24,882 nucleotides of DNA from JBHPGW01 sp042569785 (lineage in GTDB: Bacteria > Planctomycetota > Phycisphaerae > Sedimentisphaerales > Anaerobacaceae): positions 1 to 24,882 of the forward strand of contig JBHPGW010000038.1 of the NCBI GenBank assembly GCA_042569785.1. Reading direction: 5' to 3'. The notes beneath the pieces were generated by a model. That model was not told the origin of the DNA, searched no databases, and worked only from the letters and a program-made list of their open reading frames with translations. Position numbers and translations under genes: made by a program. Below, piece by piece: positions 7,805-15,842 of the stretch. Numbering within the stretch: the stretch's first letter is position 1; each line of letters begins with the position of its first letter.

Positions 7805-8899
7805 CTATTTCAACTTGCCTATCTGCACTAAGTCAGTACGTGTTTTGAACGGGTTGTTTTCACCGCCTATGACGTAAAGCGTATCGCCGATTTTTACTAC
7901 GCCGACATCAGCTACTGCTTTTTTCAATGGTGTTATCGCTTCATAATTATCTTTAATGGTATCGTATACGAGGCAGTCACTGGAGAAGTTGAGACGCATC
8001 CTATCGTCGCCGCTTCTGTGACGGCCGGTGACCAGATCGACACCGCCTGCAAGAAGGATATACCTGTCATCGATCGCAAGACTGGCACATGATGATTTGC
8101 CGTCCGGCATGGCGGTGCATTTTTCCCATTTGCCCGTGGCGACGTCAAATGACAGCACCCTTGAATGAGGCTGATACGGAATAAAGCTGTTTTCCACAAC
8201 TCTTACGCTGCCTTGTTTGATAACGCTTTTTTTCATACCTTTGGTTACATCAGTACCGCCGAATATGTAAAGTTTACCGTTACAGGTCGTTGCAGAGGTC
8301 CAGCCGGGTTTAGACCCCGGGATATCGCCTACATGCTGCCAACCCTTTTGCAGGTTCTTAGTATCAAGGGCCATTACGCTTGCTGCTTCAGCAACGTCTC
8401 CTTTTTTGGATAGGTCGCCTTGTTCGCCCGCTGTAATGTAGATAACCTCGTCAATCACTCCGCCGACACAACTCCATCGGGGCCTGGGTAGTGAAGGTCC
8501 CTGAACCCATTTAGGATTTTTTTCTGATGTATCGAGAATAAAGGTTTCAGCGTTGCCCTTATCTGCGTTTCTGCCTCCGACAACATAGATTTTGCTGCCG
8601 ATAGCAGCAACAAACGGATAACCTGCGGGATGCGGATAATCCGGCAAATTGCTCCACTTCATCTCTTTGGTATCTAACTGGTAAACCTTTGCCAGCCATA
8701 TCTTCAGGTCCTTGCCATCAGGTGTTGTCACCCAGAAAGTTCCGCCTACAGTTACCACCGAATCACCAACGCTGGTTGTGCCGAGCGAAGTCTTTGGCTT
8801 TGGAACAACCGGCCCCCACGACCAATCGATCGCCGAAGGCTTAGTCGCACAACCTGCAATCATAAAAACTAAAAGACATACAATGATAATTCTTTTCAT
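7805..8899 (-). CDS. Kelch-repeat lipoprotein, NanM-like (sialic acid mutarotase type)
   Basis: A 364-residue exported lipoprotein: basic MKR start, hydrophobic core, and lipobox I-A-G-C with C17 as the acylated cysteine. The mature part is a six-bladed-type kelch propeller with repeated 'GSKIYVVGG', 'DEVIYITAG', 'NGKLYIFGG', 'DDRYILLAGG' and 'GDTLYVIGG' segments. Size and repeat style fit the cyclically permuted mutarotase / N-acetylneuraminate epimerase (NanM) group, which converts anomers of sialic acid before uptake. Its ATG is 1 nt after the stop of the symporter gene, with GGAG inside the symporter's end, so uptake and this protein are tightly linked. It should face the periplasm. Mutarotase is the best guess; a purely ligand-binding propeller is the alternative. 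Confidence 0.8.
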   Translation of the reverse strand: MKRIIIVCLLVFMIAGCATKPSAIDWSWGPVVPKPKTSLGTTSVGDSVVTVGGTFWVTTPDGKDLKIWLAKVYQLDTKEMKWSNLPDYPHPAGYPFVAAIGSKIYVVGGRNADKGNAETFILDTSEKNPKWVQGPSLPRPRWSCVGGVIDEVIYITAGEQGDLSKKGDVAEAASVMALDTKNLQKGWQHVGDIPGSKPGWTSATTCNGKLYIFGGTDVTKGMKKSVIKQGSVRVVENSFIPYQPHSRVLSFDVATGKWEKCTAMPDGKSSCASLAIDDRYILLAGGVDLVTGRHRSGDDRMRLNFSSDCLVYDTIKDNYEAITPLKKAVADVGVVKIGDTLYVIGGENNPFKTRTDLVQIGKLK

Positions 8900-8900
8900 T

Positions 8901-10448
8901 TTAGTTCTCCTTTTTTGAATCCAAATTCATTTCACTAAGCTTACCTCTGCCCCATACAGTCAATTCCGCAGGAGCCTTGGTCTTGCTGATAATACAGCTG
9001 GTGATAAAACTAAAGATGAAAGTCGTGCCGAAGCAGAATGGGAAGTAGTAAATAAAATGTATGCTTTGACCGCTGAACTCAGCCTTTTGGATAAATATTG
9101 TTGCTGGTATGGCAATTAGCGTACCGACAATCCAGCCTTTGAAACAAGATTTTCTGCTGAACATCCCCAGTAAGAACAACGCCAGGATAGGCCCGCCAAA
9201 AAGGCCGATAAATGACATCGCGGCTTTCAATACATCGCCGATAGTCGTAGCGTAGAGACCGGCCAGAACAGCCAATGAGCCGATGACAAATGTTAAGATA
9301 CGAGCAAGCCTGACGTCCTGTTTTTCAGTTCTTTGGGTTTTTCTAAGTGGTCTGACAAAGTCGTTCGTAACAACCGTAGCCAGAGAATTAATACCCGAAT
9401 CCATACTCGACATCGCTGCTGCGAACACGCCGGTAATGATTATACCAGAGATTCCTCTGGGAAGTGCCTGCATAATATAATATGGGAACATCTGATCGTT
9501 CTTGACACCTTCAGCTAACATATTCGGATTAATAGTGTAATATGCAAAAAGTCCAAGGCCGATGAACAGAAGAAGTCCAACGATTGTAAAATCGAAGAAT
9601 GAATTGGTGATCGCAGCTCTTGCCATACCCTTGAAGTCCTTGATAGCCATAAGCCTCTGCACTGTCACCTGGTCGGTTCCATAGTCCTGCATCATTTGGA
9701 AGAACAGCGATATACCAACCACAACTCCGCTCATCTTAAACAGGCTTAGATTTTTCAGATTAAAATCTATTATTTCCAAATGTGCCGGGTCAGCAGCTCT
9801 AACCGTCTCAATTATTCCGCCTACACCGCCGTCTACATTTCCGATCAAGCTAATCGCCACCCAGACCGCTCCGCCTGTAAGGACGATAAACTGCACAACA
9901 TCAGCCCAAAGCACCGCAGAGAGCCCGCCCAAAACGGTATAAGAAATAGCCAAAATCCCCATCAAGAGGATAGCGAAGTAAACGTTCATTCCCGTTACAA
10001 CCGATAGTGCAAGAGCAGGTGCGTATATCACAACGCCAAGCCATCCGAGTCTCGCCAAAAGGAACAGACCCGATACTACATACCTGGCTCCAGCTCCGTA
10101 ACGCCTGAAAACATATTCGTACGATGTTGTAACATTGAGTTTGCGATAGAACGGATAAAAGATCAATACGATAAATGGAGCCGCCACAATGCTCGCGCAT
10201 CCCTGCACAAGAAGAGCTATGTTTTCACTGAATGCGATTCCCGGCACGCCGATATAGGTCGTCGCACTGGTCAGCGATGCGAACATGCTCATCGCCACGA
10301 TGATCCATGGCATTTTTCGGCCCGCAAGGAAATAATCCTCCGTGGTCTTTTGCCTGCGTGAAAATACAAAACCGATACTAAGCAGACCCGACAGATATAC
10401 GAAAAGTATACCATAGTCCAACGCTCCAAATTTTGCTACTCCATCCAT
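8901..10448 (-). CDS. Sodium:solute symporter (SSS family)
   Basis: A 515-residue inner-membrane transporter of the SSS/SLC5 family (LeuT fold, about 13 membrane helices). Visible family marks are 'EDYFLAGRKMPW' (37-48), the Na+-site helix 'SLTSATTYIGVPG' (58-70), the 'QDYGTDQVTVQRLMA' segment (254-268) and the TM8 Na+-site stretch 'AAAMSSMDSGINS' (343-355) with paired serines. SSS members carry sialic acids, sugars, carboxylates, pantothenate and proline. The NanM-like lipoprotein directly downstream and the lyase behind it suggest a sugar acid. A 144-nt gap with a hairpin separates it from the upstream URO-D gene, so it may have its own promoter. GGAG precedes the ATG by 8 nt. Confidence 0.92.
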   Translation of the reverse strand: MDGVAKFGALDYGILFVYLSGLLSIGFVFSRRQKTTEDYFLAGRKMPWIIVAMSMFASLTSATTYIGVPGIAFSENIALLVQGCASIVAAPFIVLIFYPFYRKLNVTTSYEYVFRRYGAGARYVVSGLFLLARLGWLGVVIYAPALALSVVTGMNVYFAILLMGILAISYTVLGGLSAVLWADVVQFIVLTGGAVWVAISLIGNVDGGVGGIIETVRAADPAHLEIIDFNLKNLSLFKMSGVVVGISLFFQMMQDYGTDQVTVQRLMAIKDFKGMARAAITNSFFDFTIVGLLLFIGLGLFAYYTINPNMLAEGVKNDQMFPYYIMQALPRGISGIIITGVFAAAMSSMDSGINSLATVVTNDFVRPLRKTQRTEKQDVRLARILTFVIGSLAVLAGLYATTIGDVLKAAMSFIGLFGGPILALFLLGMFSRKSCFKGWIVGTLIAIPATIFIQKAEFSGQSIHFIYYFPFCFGTTFIFSFITSCIISKTKAPAELTVWGRGKLSEMNLDSKKEN

Positions 10449-10507
10449 ATTTATTTCTCCATTACAAAATTAAAAAAATCCTTTTCTAAGTTATCCATCC
10501 TGACGAG

Positions 10508-10528
10508 CCCCCGATGTGAAATCGGGGG
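10508..10528. repeat. Palindromic hairpin CCCCCGAT-N5-ATCGGGGG
   Basis: A perfect 8-bp stem with a 5-nt loop (10508-10515 / 10521-10528) sits in the 144-nt gap between the URO-D gene ending at 10593 and the symporter start at 10448. No T-run follows on the transcribed strand, so it is not a standard terminator. The core CCCGAT/ATCGGG recurs in the hairpin at 24275-24290, which suggests a dispersed palindromic element or an mRNA-stability/processing hairpin within the transcript. Confidence 0.6.
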
Positions 10529-10592
10529 ATAACTCACTAGCAAAAAACCAGTTACATTTAATTGTCTCATCCGCAAATACAAGTCTAACAGT

Positions 10593-11732
10593 TTATACCA
10601 ATTCGTTAAATTGGTCAAGCAATGCCATAAAATTATCGTAATTACTGCCGACTGCCACCGAATGGCTCGTCCCGAGCACAAAACCGCCGTTACCTGCGAC
10701 ATTTTTCATTACTTTATCGACGTCACCGCGTACATCCTCAGCTGTTCCGCCGATCAGGTTTTCAACCGGCACACCGCCCCATACGGCAAAATCGTCCTTA
10801 TACTTTTTCTGCACCTCGGCAATATCCATTCCAGCAGAGGCCTGGATCGACTGATAACAATCGATACCCGCTTCGACGAACATATCCAGCACGTCCCAGT
10901 TGTTCCCGCAGGAGTGTTTGACAAGGGTTTGGCCAAACTCTTTAACATGGCTTATCCTCTGAGTAAAACCATGCAGGAACAATTCACGGTAAGTCCGCGG
11001 GTTTATCATGGGCCCGCCCTGAAACGCGATATCCTCACCCCAGAGAATTCCATCCTGACCTGGCCGGATATAATATTCATCCACCGCTTCTGCCTGCTTA
11101 ACACGTGACATATATATCTCTTTGACCTCTTCAGGCCGCGACGCGATTTCCATCATACCGCGCTCCATCCCGCCCAATAGCAGCCAGACATTTTCATCGC
11201 CGGCAGGCCCTAATATAAATTTATCTTTACCAAACGCATCAATAAAAGCATCCACCACCTCGAAGATAGATTCGTCAGGCCGTTCAACCTTACCATCCCA
11301 AAGCTCATCTTCGAGTTTATACTGTCTCGACCATTGCCCCGGATCCTCGACCATCGTAATATCTTTAGTCACCGGCGAATATTTATAAACGCAGCCAGCC
11401 TTATCAACCCAGGTGCTGTCATCGATTTTTTTCGGTGGGTCCGGCTCATAATCTTTCGGCGGACACATACCAGCCGCATCACAGCAGACCGGAATAATAT
11501 CAATAATATCAAGCTTCTTATAAAGCTCTATCCCATCCTCGATCCAACTCTGCACAACCTCATCCCGCCGACCTTCCCAGAAAGCGATCTGTGATTTAGC
11601 CTTGGCCCGCCAGTAAGTTTCCCTGCCGAGAACTTTACCAGCCGTATCCGAATCAATTGCGAAAAACCCTAACGCGGGGCGATCCGGCAGGCCTCTGGAA
11701 AACGCGATTTTAGCTCGCTCTTTTGAATTCAC
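10593..11732 (-). CDS. URO-D-superfamily protein, type B (HSC motif)
   Basis: A 379-residue URO-D/MtaA-like protein with a typical superfamily opening ('MNSKERAKIAF..GLPDRPAL'). It keeps the first half of the zinc motif, H273-S-C275-G, as in corrinoid:thiol methyltransferases, but at the position of the third ligand it has GTSHS (354-358) without a cysteine. Other blocks are 'LGPAGDENVWLL' (174-185), 'GEDIAFQGGPMINP' (232-245) and 'WGGVPVENL' (318-326). It is only distantly related to the two HSD copies. The start is GTG at 11732, overlapping the aldolase stop by 4 nt (GTGA). No clear Shine-Dalgarno site is seen, so translation is probably coupled. A metal-dependent methyltransferase-like or lyase role is possible; function unknown. 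Confidence 0.85.
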   Translation of the reverse strand: MNSKERAKIAFSRGLPDRPALGFFAIDSDTAGKVLGRETYWRAKAKSQIAFWEGRRDEVVQSWIEDGIELYKKLDIIDIIPVCCDAAGMCPPKDYEPDPPKKIDDSTWVDKAGCVYKYSPVTKDITMVEDPGQWSRQYKLEDELWDGKVERPDESIFEVVDAFIDAFGKDKFILGPAGDENVWLLLGGMERGMMEIASRPEEVKEIYMSRVKQAEAVDEYYIRPGQDGILWGEDIAFQGGPMINPRTYRELFLHGFTQRISHVKEFGQTLVKHSCGNNWDVLDMFVEAGIDCYQSIQASAGMDIAEVQKKYKDDFAVWGGVPVENLIGGTAEDVRGDVDKVMKNVAGNGGFVLGTSHSVAVGSNYDNFMALLDQFNELV

Positions 11733-12760
11733 TTTTTAAATTTTCTATAATTAAACACCTCAAGAAAATCACAGCAGCGATCCCTTACCGCCTCGAACCA
11801 CGCATCCCGACGGGGCGGATTAGCCACTATTGCCAACTTAGGCTTCGCAGGCATCTCGGAATCCAATACCTTCTGACCTAAAACACCGTCAGTAACGAGC
11901 TTCTCTAACTGCTGCTGGTCGAAGATGTTACTCAGATTACCCAAAACATTCCGCGCAACTGCCTGCCCGCCATTAACCGCCAACGTTGTATAAACGTTTA
12001 TCTTCACAAAACCATCGTCACAAAGTTTCGGAAGATCTTCCGGCTTAACCGACGAGGTTCCATGCAGACACATTATTTTTCCAACCGCCTCGCTAATTTC
12101 TTTTGCACGGTCAGAGCGATACTTAACCTGATCAGCTGTAGCCCGGTGTTCGGTTCCCACATTAGGAACGATGATCTCTACGCCGGTTTCGCTGAGAAAC
12201 TTTTTGGCCTGCTTAACAGTAGTAGGCTCATTTTTCTGCTCACCGCCACTGTATTCAAAAATCTCATCCACCGCGCCTTCGACTACCACTTTGCCTTTTA
12301 CCTTTTCAACGTAAGCCGCGGTCATTCGCATATTTTCCTCGAATGGTTTTTCGCTGGCGTCGTACATTATCGTTGCGAATTTATCGGCAAACATTTCCAT
12401 AATGTCACTATCGAGCCACGGGAATCCGTGATCCAGATGCGGCAGAACTCTCAGCTTGCGATAGGGACTGGTCTCGCCCATGAACATTTCCAGATCAGAA
12501 AACATCATTCTCGTACCAAGTACAGTATCGCCGCAGGCAGGTAAAAGTGACATTTGTCCGCGAGGCGGATAGCGACAGGTCCACGCAGGTATTACCGGCA
12601 GATCATCAACGCCAATTTTATCACCGATCTTCAAAGAAGAAGCAAGGATACCCTCAAGCGTTTCCCTGTCTTCACAGCAAAACGCAGGCAGCGCGATCCC
12701 AAGCCCAGCCGCCTCAGCGTAAACATCCATCACAGCTTTATAATCTGTTATCAGTGGCAT
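11729..12760 (-). CDS. Class II (zinc) aldolase-like protein, divergent
   Basis: A 343-residue relative of class II fructose-/tagatose-bisphosphate aldolases. Zinc and catalytic positions are conserved: 'HLDHG' (108-112; D110 as catalytic acid, H111 as zinc ligand), 'GTEHR' (202-206, H205) and 'LHGTSS' (232-237, H233). 'MYDAS' (132-136) replaces the usual M-F-D-G/A-S, and 'KINVYT' (253-258) replaces K-I-N-V-D-T, losing the Asp of the substrate-phosphate/potassium region. An additional segment around 65-105 makes it longer than the usual 280-310 residues. It may therefore cleave a non-phosphorylated or unusual ketose. E1 ends 16 nt upstream and the next URO-D overlaps it by 4 nt. An aldolase or epimerase-like function is likely; substrate not known. 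Confidence 0.78.
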   Translation of the reverse strand: MPLITDYKAVMDVYAEAAGLGIALPAFCCEDRETLEGILASSLKIGDKIGVDDLPVIPAWTCRYPPRGQMSLLPACGDTVLGTRMMFSDLEMFMGETSPYRKLRVLPHLDHGFPWLDSDIMEMFADKFATIMYDASEKPFEENMRMTAAYVEKVKGKVVVEGAVDEIFEYSGGEQKNEPTTVKQAKKFLSETGVEIIVPNVGTEHRATADQVKYRSDRAKEISEAVGKIMCLHGTSSVKPEDLPKLCDDGFVKINVYTTLAVNGGQAVARNVLGNLSNIFDQQQLEKLVTDGVLGQKVLDSEMPAKPKLAIVANPPRRDAWFEAVRDRCCDFLEVFNYRKFKK

Positions 12761-12776
12761 TAGTTACGGTCCCTTT

Positions 12777-15050
12777 CTATTGGCTAAGCATATTTTTAAT
12801 TTCAATTGAGACTTTTTCAGCACTTGGTATATGGGCACTTTCCAAAGTTGCCGCCATTGGCGGCGGCACGTTCAACGCCCCGACAACCTGTACCGGGCAA
12901 TCCAGATAGTCGAAACTCTTACTCTGAATTTCATAAGCGATATGTTCGCCAAAGCATCCGGTTTGCGGCGCCTGGTTCAGGACAAGGGCCTTACCAGTCT
13001 TTTCGACCGATGCTAAAATAGCATCCATGTCCAACGGATAAATACTGCGTATGTCAACGATCTCAACTGATACGCCGTCCACGGCCAATTTTTCAGCAGC
13101 TTCGATCGCGACATGAACCATTTGGCTGTACGTGACAACAGTTATGTCACTACCCTGACGCTTAACGTCCGCTTTGCCGAACTCTATCGTATATTCCTCA
13201 TTGGGCACCTGCCCCTTAACATTGTACAGCAGTTGATGCTCGATAAAGATAACCGGGTTATCATCTCTGATCGCTGTCTTTAATAATCCTTTTGCGTCGT
13301 ATGGTGTTGCCGGTGCCACGATCTTCAACCCCGGTATATGAGCCGGCACAGCTTCAAGGCTCTGTGAGTGCTGGCCGGCATACCCTTTGCCGCCGCCGGT
13401 CGCCGTGCGTATCACCATAGGAATAACAGCTTTGCCGCCGAACATATACTTATTCTTAGCAGCCTGGTTACCCACCTGGTCCATCGCCATCAAAATAAAG
13501 TCGATATACATCAATTCGACGATAGGCCTTATCCCTGTGATCGCCATCCCGACAGCCGAACCGATAATCGCCGACTCGGAAATAGGCGAATTAAAGACCC
13601 GCATCCCGCCGAAGGTTTCGTATAATCCGTTGCTCGCGCCAAAGGCACCGCCATGTTCACCGACATCTTCGCCGTAAAGCAGAACTCTCTTATCGCGAAT
13701 CATCTCTTCTGTCATTGCCTCGATTATCGCGTGACGATAACTAAGCAGCCCATTACGATCTCGCCTGTCCCTGACAACCGAAGCGTTGTAGTCGGTGGTC
13801 TTTACTTGAGCCGGGACAGTTTCGCTGGTACTGTCAGAGAACAACCCTTCGTAAATCGTCACCGGATCAGGGTCAGCCGATTTTGCCGCACTTCGCGTGA
13901 TCTCCCTCATGTTTTCAGTTATCTGCTCATGTTCCGTGGCTGCCTGCTCAATTGTTAATAAACCATTTGCTATCAAATCCTTTTCAAGCCTTGCGATCGG
14001 GCATTGCTCCTGCCATGCCGCGACTTCGTCTTTGCTGCGGTACCGCTGAGAGTCACTTAACGAATGTCCTCTGAAGCGATACGTAATAGTTTCCAGAAGT
14101 ACCGGCCCCTTACGCTCTCGACATATCGCCGCCACCCGCAAAACCGCATCCCTGACCGCCAGAACATCCATGCCATTAACAACTTCGGCGTGCATTCCAT
14201 CTTCCATATCGTAGGCAAAACCTCTGCGGGCAAGATAATCAATCCCTGTTATTTCTCCGCAGCCCTGCCCGGTCATGCCGTACATATTATTTTCAACAAG
14301 AAAGATCACCGGCACACCCTTATCCTTAAACTGAGCCATAGTCGCCAAATTTAACGACTCGTGCCATATCCCGTTATTCGCTGAGCCGTCGCCGTGAAAG
14401 CACAGCACAATATTATCTTTACCCTGCATCATAACGCTTAGCCCGGCGCCAGCGGCGATACCGAGACTGCCGCCCACGATCGCGTTAGCCCCGAGGTGGC
14501 CGGCATTAAAGTCGGCAATATGCATCCCGCCTCCACGGCCCCGACAATAACCCTGCTCCTTGCCCATGAATTCCGCCATGGTGCGATACAGATGAACATC
14601 CATCGCCTTATCTATTAGCGTTTGCTTGTCACTTTCAAAATCGACCTCCGCGATAAAATCCTTAAGCTCAGCGTCACTCGATTCGTAAAGGGCAAACGCG
14701 CCCTTGGCAATCCCATGACCGTGACCGCGATGACTTGAAGTAATATAATCGCTTTTGGCGATAGCGGCGTTGGCTCCGATCGCGACAGCTTCCTGACCGA
14801 TCGAAAGATGCGTCGCACCGATGAATTTGTATCCATCGAAAGGTACGAACTGACCGTTACGCAGCTCGATTATCATCTGCTCAAAATCACGGTTGTAAAG
14901 CATTATCCGATATAATTGCAATGCCTGTTCGCTGCTCAACCCAGCTTTTAGTTCATCTTTGAGACTCTTATTATAAGAGAACTTCTTGACCGTACCAAAT
15001 TTCAACTCACCTTTCGAAAAATCCGGCAGCATATCTTTAGCTAAAACCAT
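12777..15050 (-). CDS. Fused E1 alpha-beta thiamine-diphosphate 2-oxo acid dehydrogenase component
   Basis: A 757-residue fusion of both E1 subunits of the pyruvate/acetoin/branched-chain 2-oxo acid dehydrogenase type. The alpha half (about 35-405) has 'HRGHGHGIAKG' (107-117) and the ThDP-Mg motif GDGSANN (220-226) continuing to 'VENNMYG'. The beta half (about 435-755) has 'LYGEDVGEHGG' (458-468) with the catalytic Glu region and ends with 'PPPMAATLE'. Roughly 37 extra residues (119-155) are inserted between the HRGHGH loop and 'MAEFMGK', which are almost adjacent in ordinary E1 alpha. No lipoyl E2 or E3 gene is in the window, so the protein must borrow E2/E3 or work alone as a ThDP decarboxylase or carboligase. 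AGGAG lies about 10 nt before the ATG. An SDR gene ends 25 nt upstream. Confidence 0.9.
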   Translation of the reverse strand: MVLAKDMLPDFSKGELKFGTVKKFSYNKSLKDELKAGLSSEQALQLYRIMLYNRDFEQMIIELRNGQFVPFDGYKFIGATHLSIGQEAVAIGANAAIAKSDYITSSHRGHGHGIAKGAFALYESSDAELKDFIAEVDFESDKQTLIDKAMDVHLYRTMAEFMGKEQGYCRGRGGGMHIADFNAGHLGANAIVGGSLGIAAGAGLSVMMQGKDNIVLCFHGDGSANNGIWHESLNLATMAQFKDKGVPVIFLVENNMYGMTGQGCGEITGIDYLARRGFAYDMEDGMHAEVVNGMDVLAVRDAVLRVAAICRERKGPVLLETITYRFRGHSLSDSQRYRSKDEVAAWQEQCPIARLEKDLIANGLLTIEQAATEHEQITENMREITRSAAKSADPDPVTIYEGLFSDSTSETVPAQVKTTDYNASVVRDRRDRNGLLSYRHAIIEAMTEEMIRDKRVLLYGEDVGEHGGAFGASNGLYETFGGMRVFNSPISESAIIGSAVGMAITGIRPIVELMYIDFILMAMDQVGNQAAKNKYMFGGKAVIPMVIRTATGGGKGYAGQHSQSLEAVPAHIPGLKIVAPATPYDAKGLLKTAIRDDNPVIFIEHQLLYNVKGQVPNEEYTIEFGKADVKRQGSDITVVTYSQMVHVAIEAAEKLAVDGVSVEIVDIRSIYPLDMDAILASVEKTGKALVLNQAPQTGCFGEHIAYEIQSKSFDYLDCPVQVVGALNVPPPMAATLESAHIPSAEKVSIEIKNMLSQ

Positions 15051-15075
15051 TTTAAATTAGTCTCCTTTTTTTAAA

Positions 15076-15840
15076 TTACATTATCGAACCGCCGGAGACG
15101 TTTATCGCCTGACCGGTAATAAATGACGCGTTTTCACTTACCAGAAACACCGCCGTCTCAGCCACGTCTTCAGGCGTGCACAATCTGCCCATCGGGATCT
15201 TACTTTCAAAGTAAGGCTTAACTTCTTCAGGTTTCATATTCCGCTTTTTCGCGTAGTCGCCGATCATCGCGTCCCACAAGGGCGTAAACACAACTCCCGG
15301 ACATATCGCGTTAACTCGAATGCCGGCCTTTGCGAATTCCACCGCAAGCGATTGTGTCAATCCAATGATCCCGAACTTACTCGCGCAATACGCCTCATAG
15401 TGAGAGTTACCCGCCTTACCCGACTGCGAACTCATATTCAGTATGACACCAGTTTTTCTCGGCAGCATCCTTTTTATCGCCGCCTGACAGCCGTGAAACG
15501 CTCCGGTCAAATTTATCAATAAAGTTTTGTCCCAAAGCTCCTGACTGCATTCCAAAAATGGAACTATATATGAAACGCCGGCATTATTAACAAAAATATC
15601 CAAAGACCCTAATTTGCTTTCAACCTCTTCGGCCATAGCCTCTACGGATTCTTTGTTACCGACATCAACCTTAAACCCCATCGCCGAAGCACCAATTTCG
15701 CCAGCGGTTTTTTTCGCCATCTCAAGATTAATATCCGCGATCGCAACCATGGCGCCTTCACAGGCGAATTTCTCAGCGATAGCCTTACCTATTCCGCTCG
15801 CGGCTCCTGTAACTATTGCAACTTTGTTTTTTAGTTTCAT
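15076..15840 (-). CDS. Short-chain dehydrogenase/reductase (sorbitol/butanediol dehydrogenase-like)
   Basis: A 254-residue classical SDR with TGAASGIG (11-18), NNAG (85-88), catalytic S138, Y151 and K155, and D37 after beta-2, indicating NAD(H). The Ser-Tyr spacing of 13 is normal, unlike the two SDRs near 2.6-4.3 kb. The C-terminal region with 'YAKKRNMKPEEVKPYFESKIP' character recalls sorbitol-6-phosphate and sorbitol dehydrogenases. Its ATG is 2 nt after the stop of the zinc dehydrogenase gene, whose last codons contain the GGAG ribosome site, so the two are probably made together and could carry out paired oxidation and reduction of one carbon. Confidence 0.88.
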   Translation of the reverse strand: MKLKNKVAIVTGAASGIGKAIAEKFACEGAMVAIADINLEMAKKTAGEIGASAMGFKVDVGNKESVEAMAEEVESKLGSLDIFVNNAGVSYIVPFLECSQELWDKTLLINLTGAFHGCQAAIKRMLPRKTGVILNMSSQSGKAGNSHYEAYCASKFGIIGLTQSLAVEFAKAGIRVNAICPGVVFTPLWDAMIGDYAKKRNMKPEEVKPYFESKIPMGRLCTPEDVAETAVFLVSENASFITGQAINVSGGSIM

Positions 15841-15842
15841 TT

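Noticed and set aside
10508..10528. Rho-independent terminator before the symporter
   Set aside because: Strong stem, but GCTCGTCAGG rather than a T-run follows on the transcribed strand.
10451..10702. 83-codon minus-strand frame before the symporter
   Set aside because: Most of it overlaps the end of the URO-D gene in another frame and it reads through a hairpin; no similarity or start signal.
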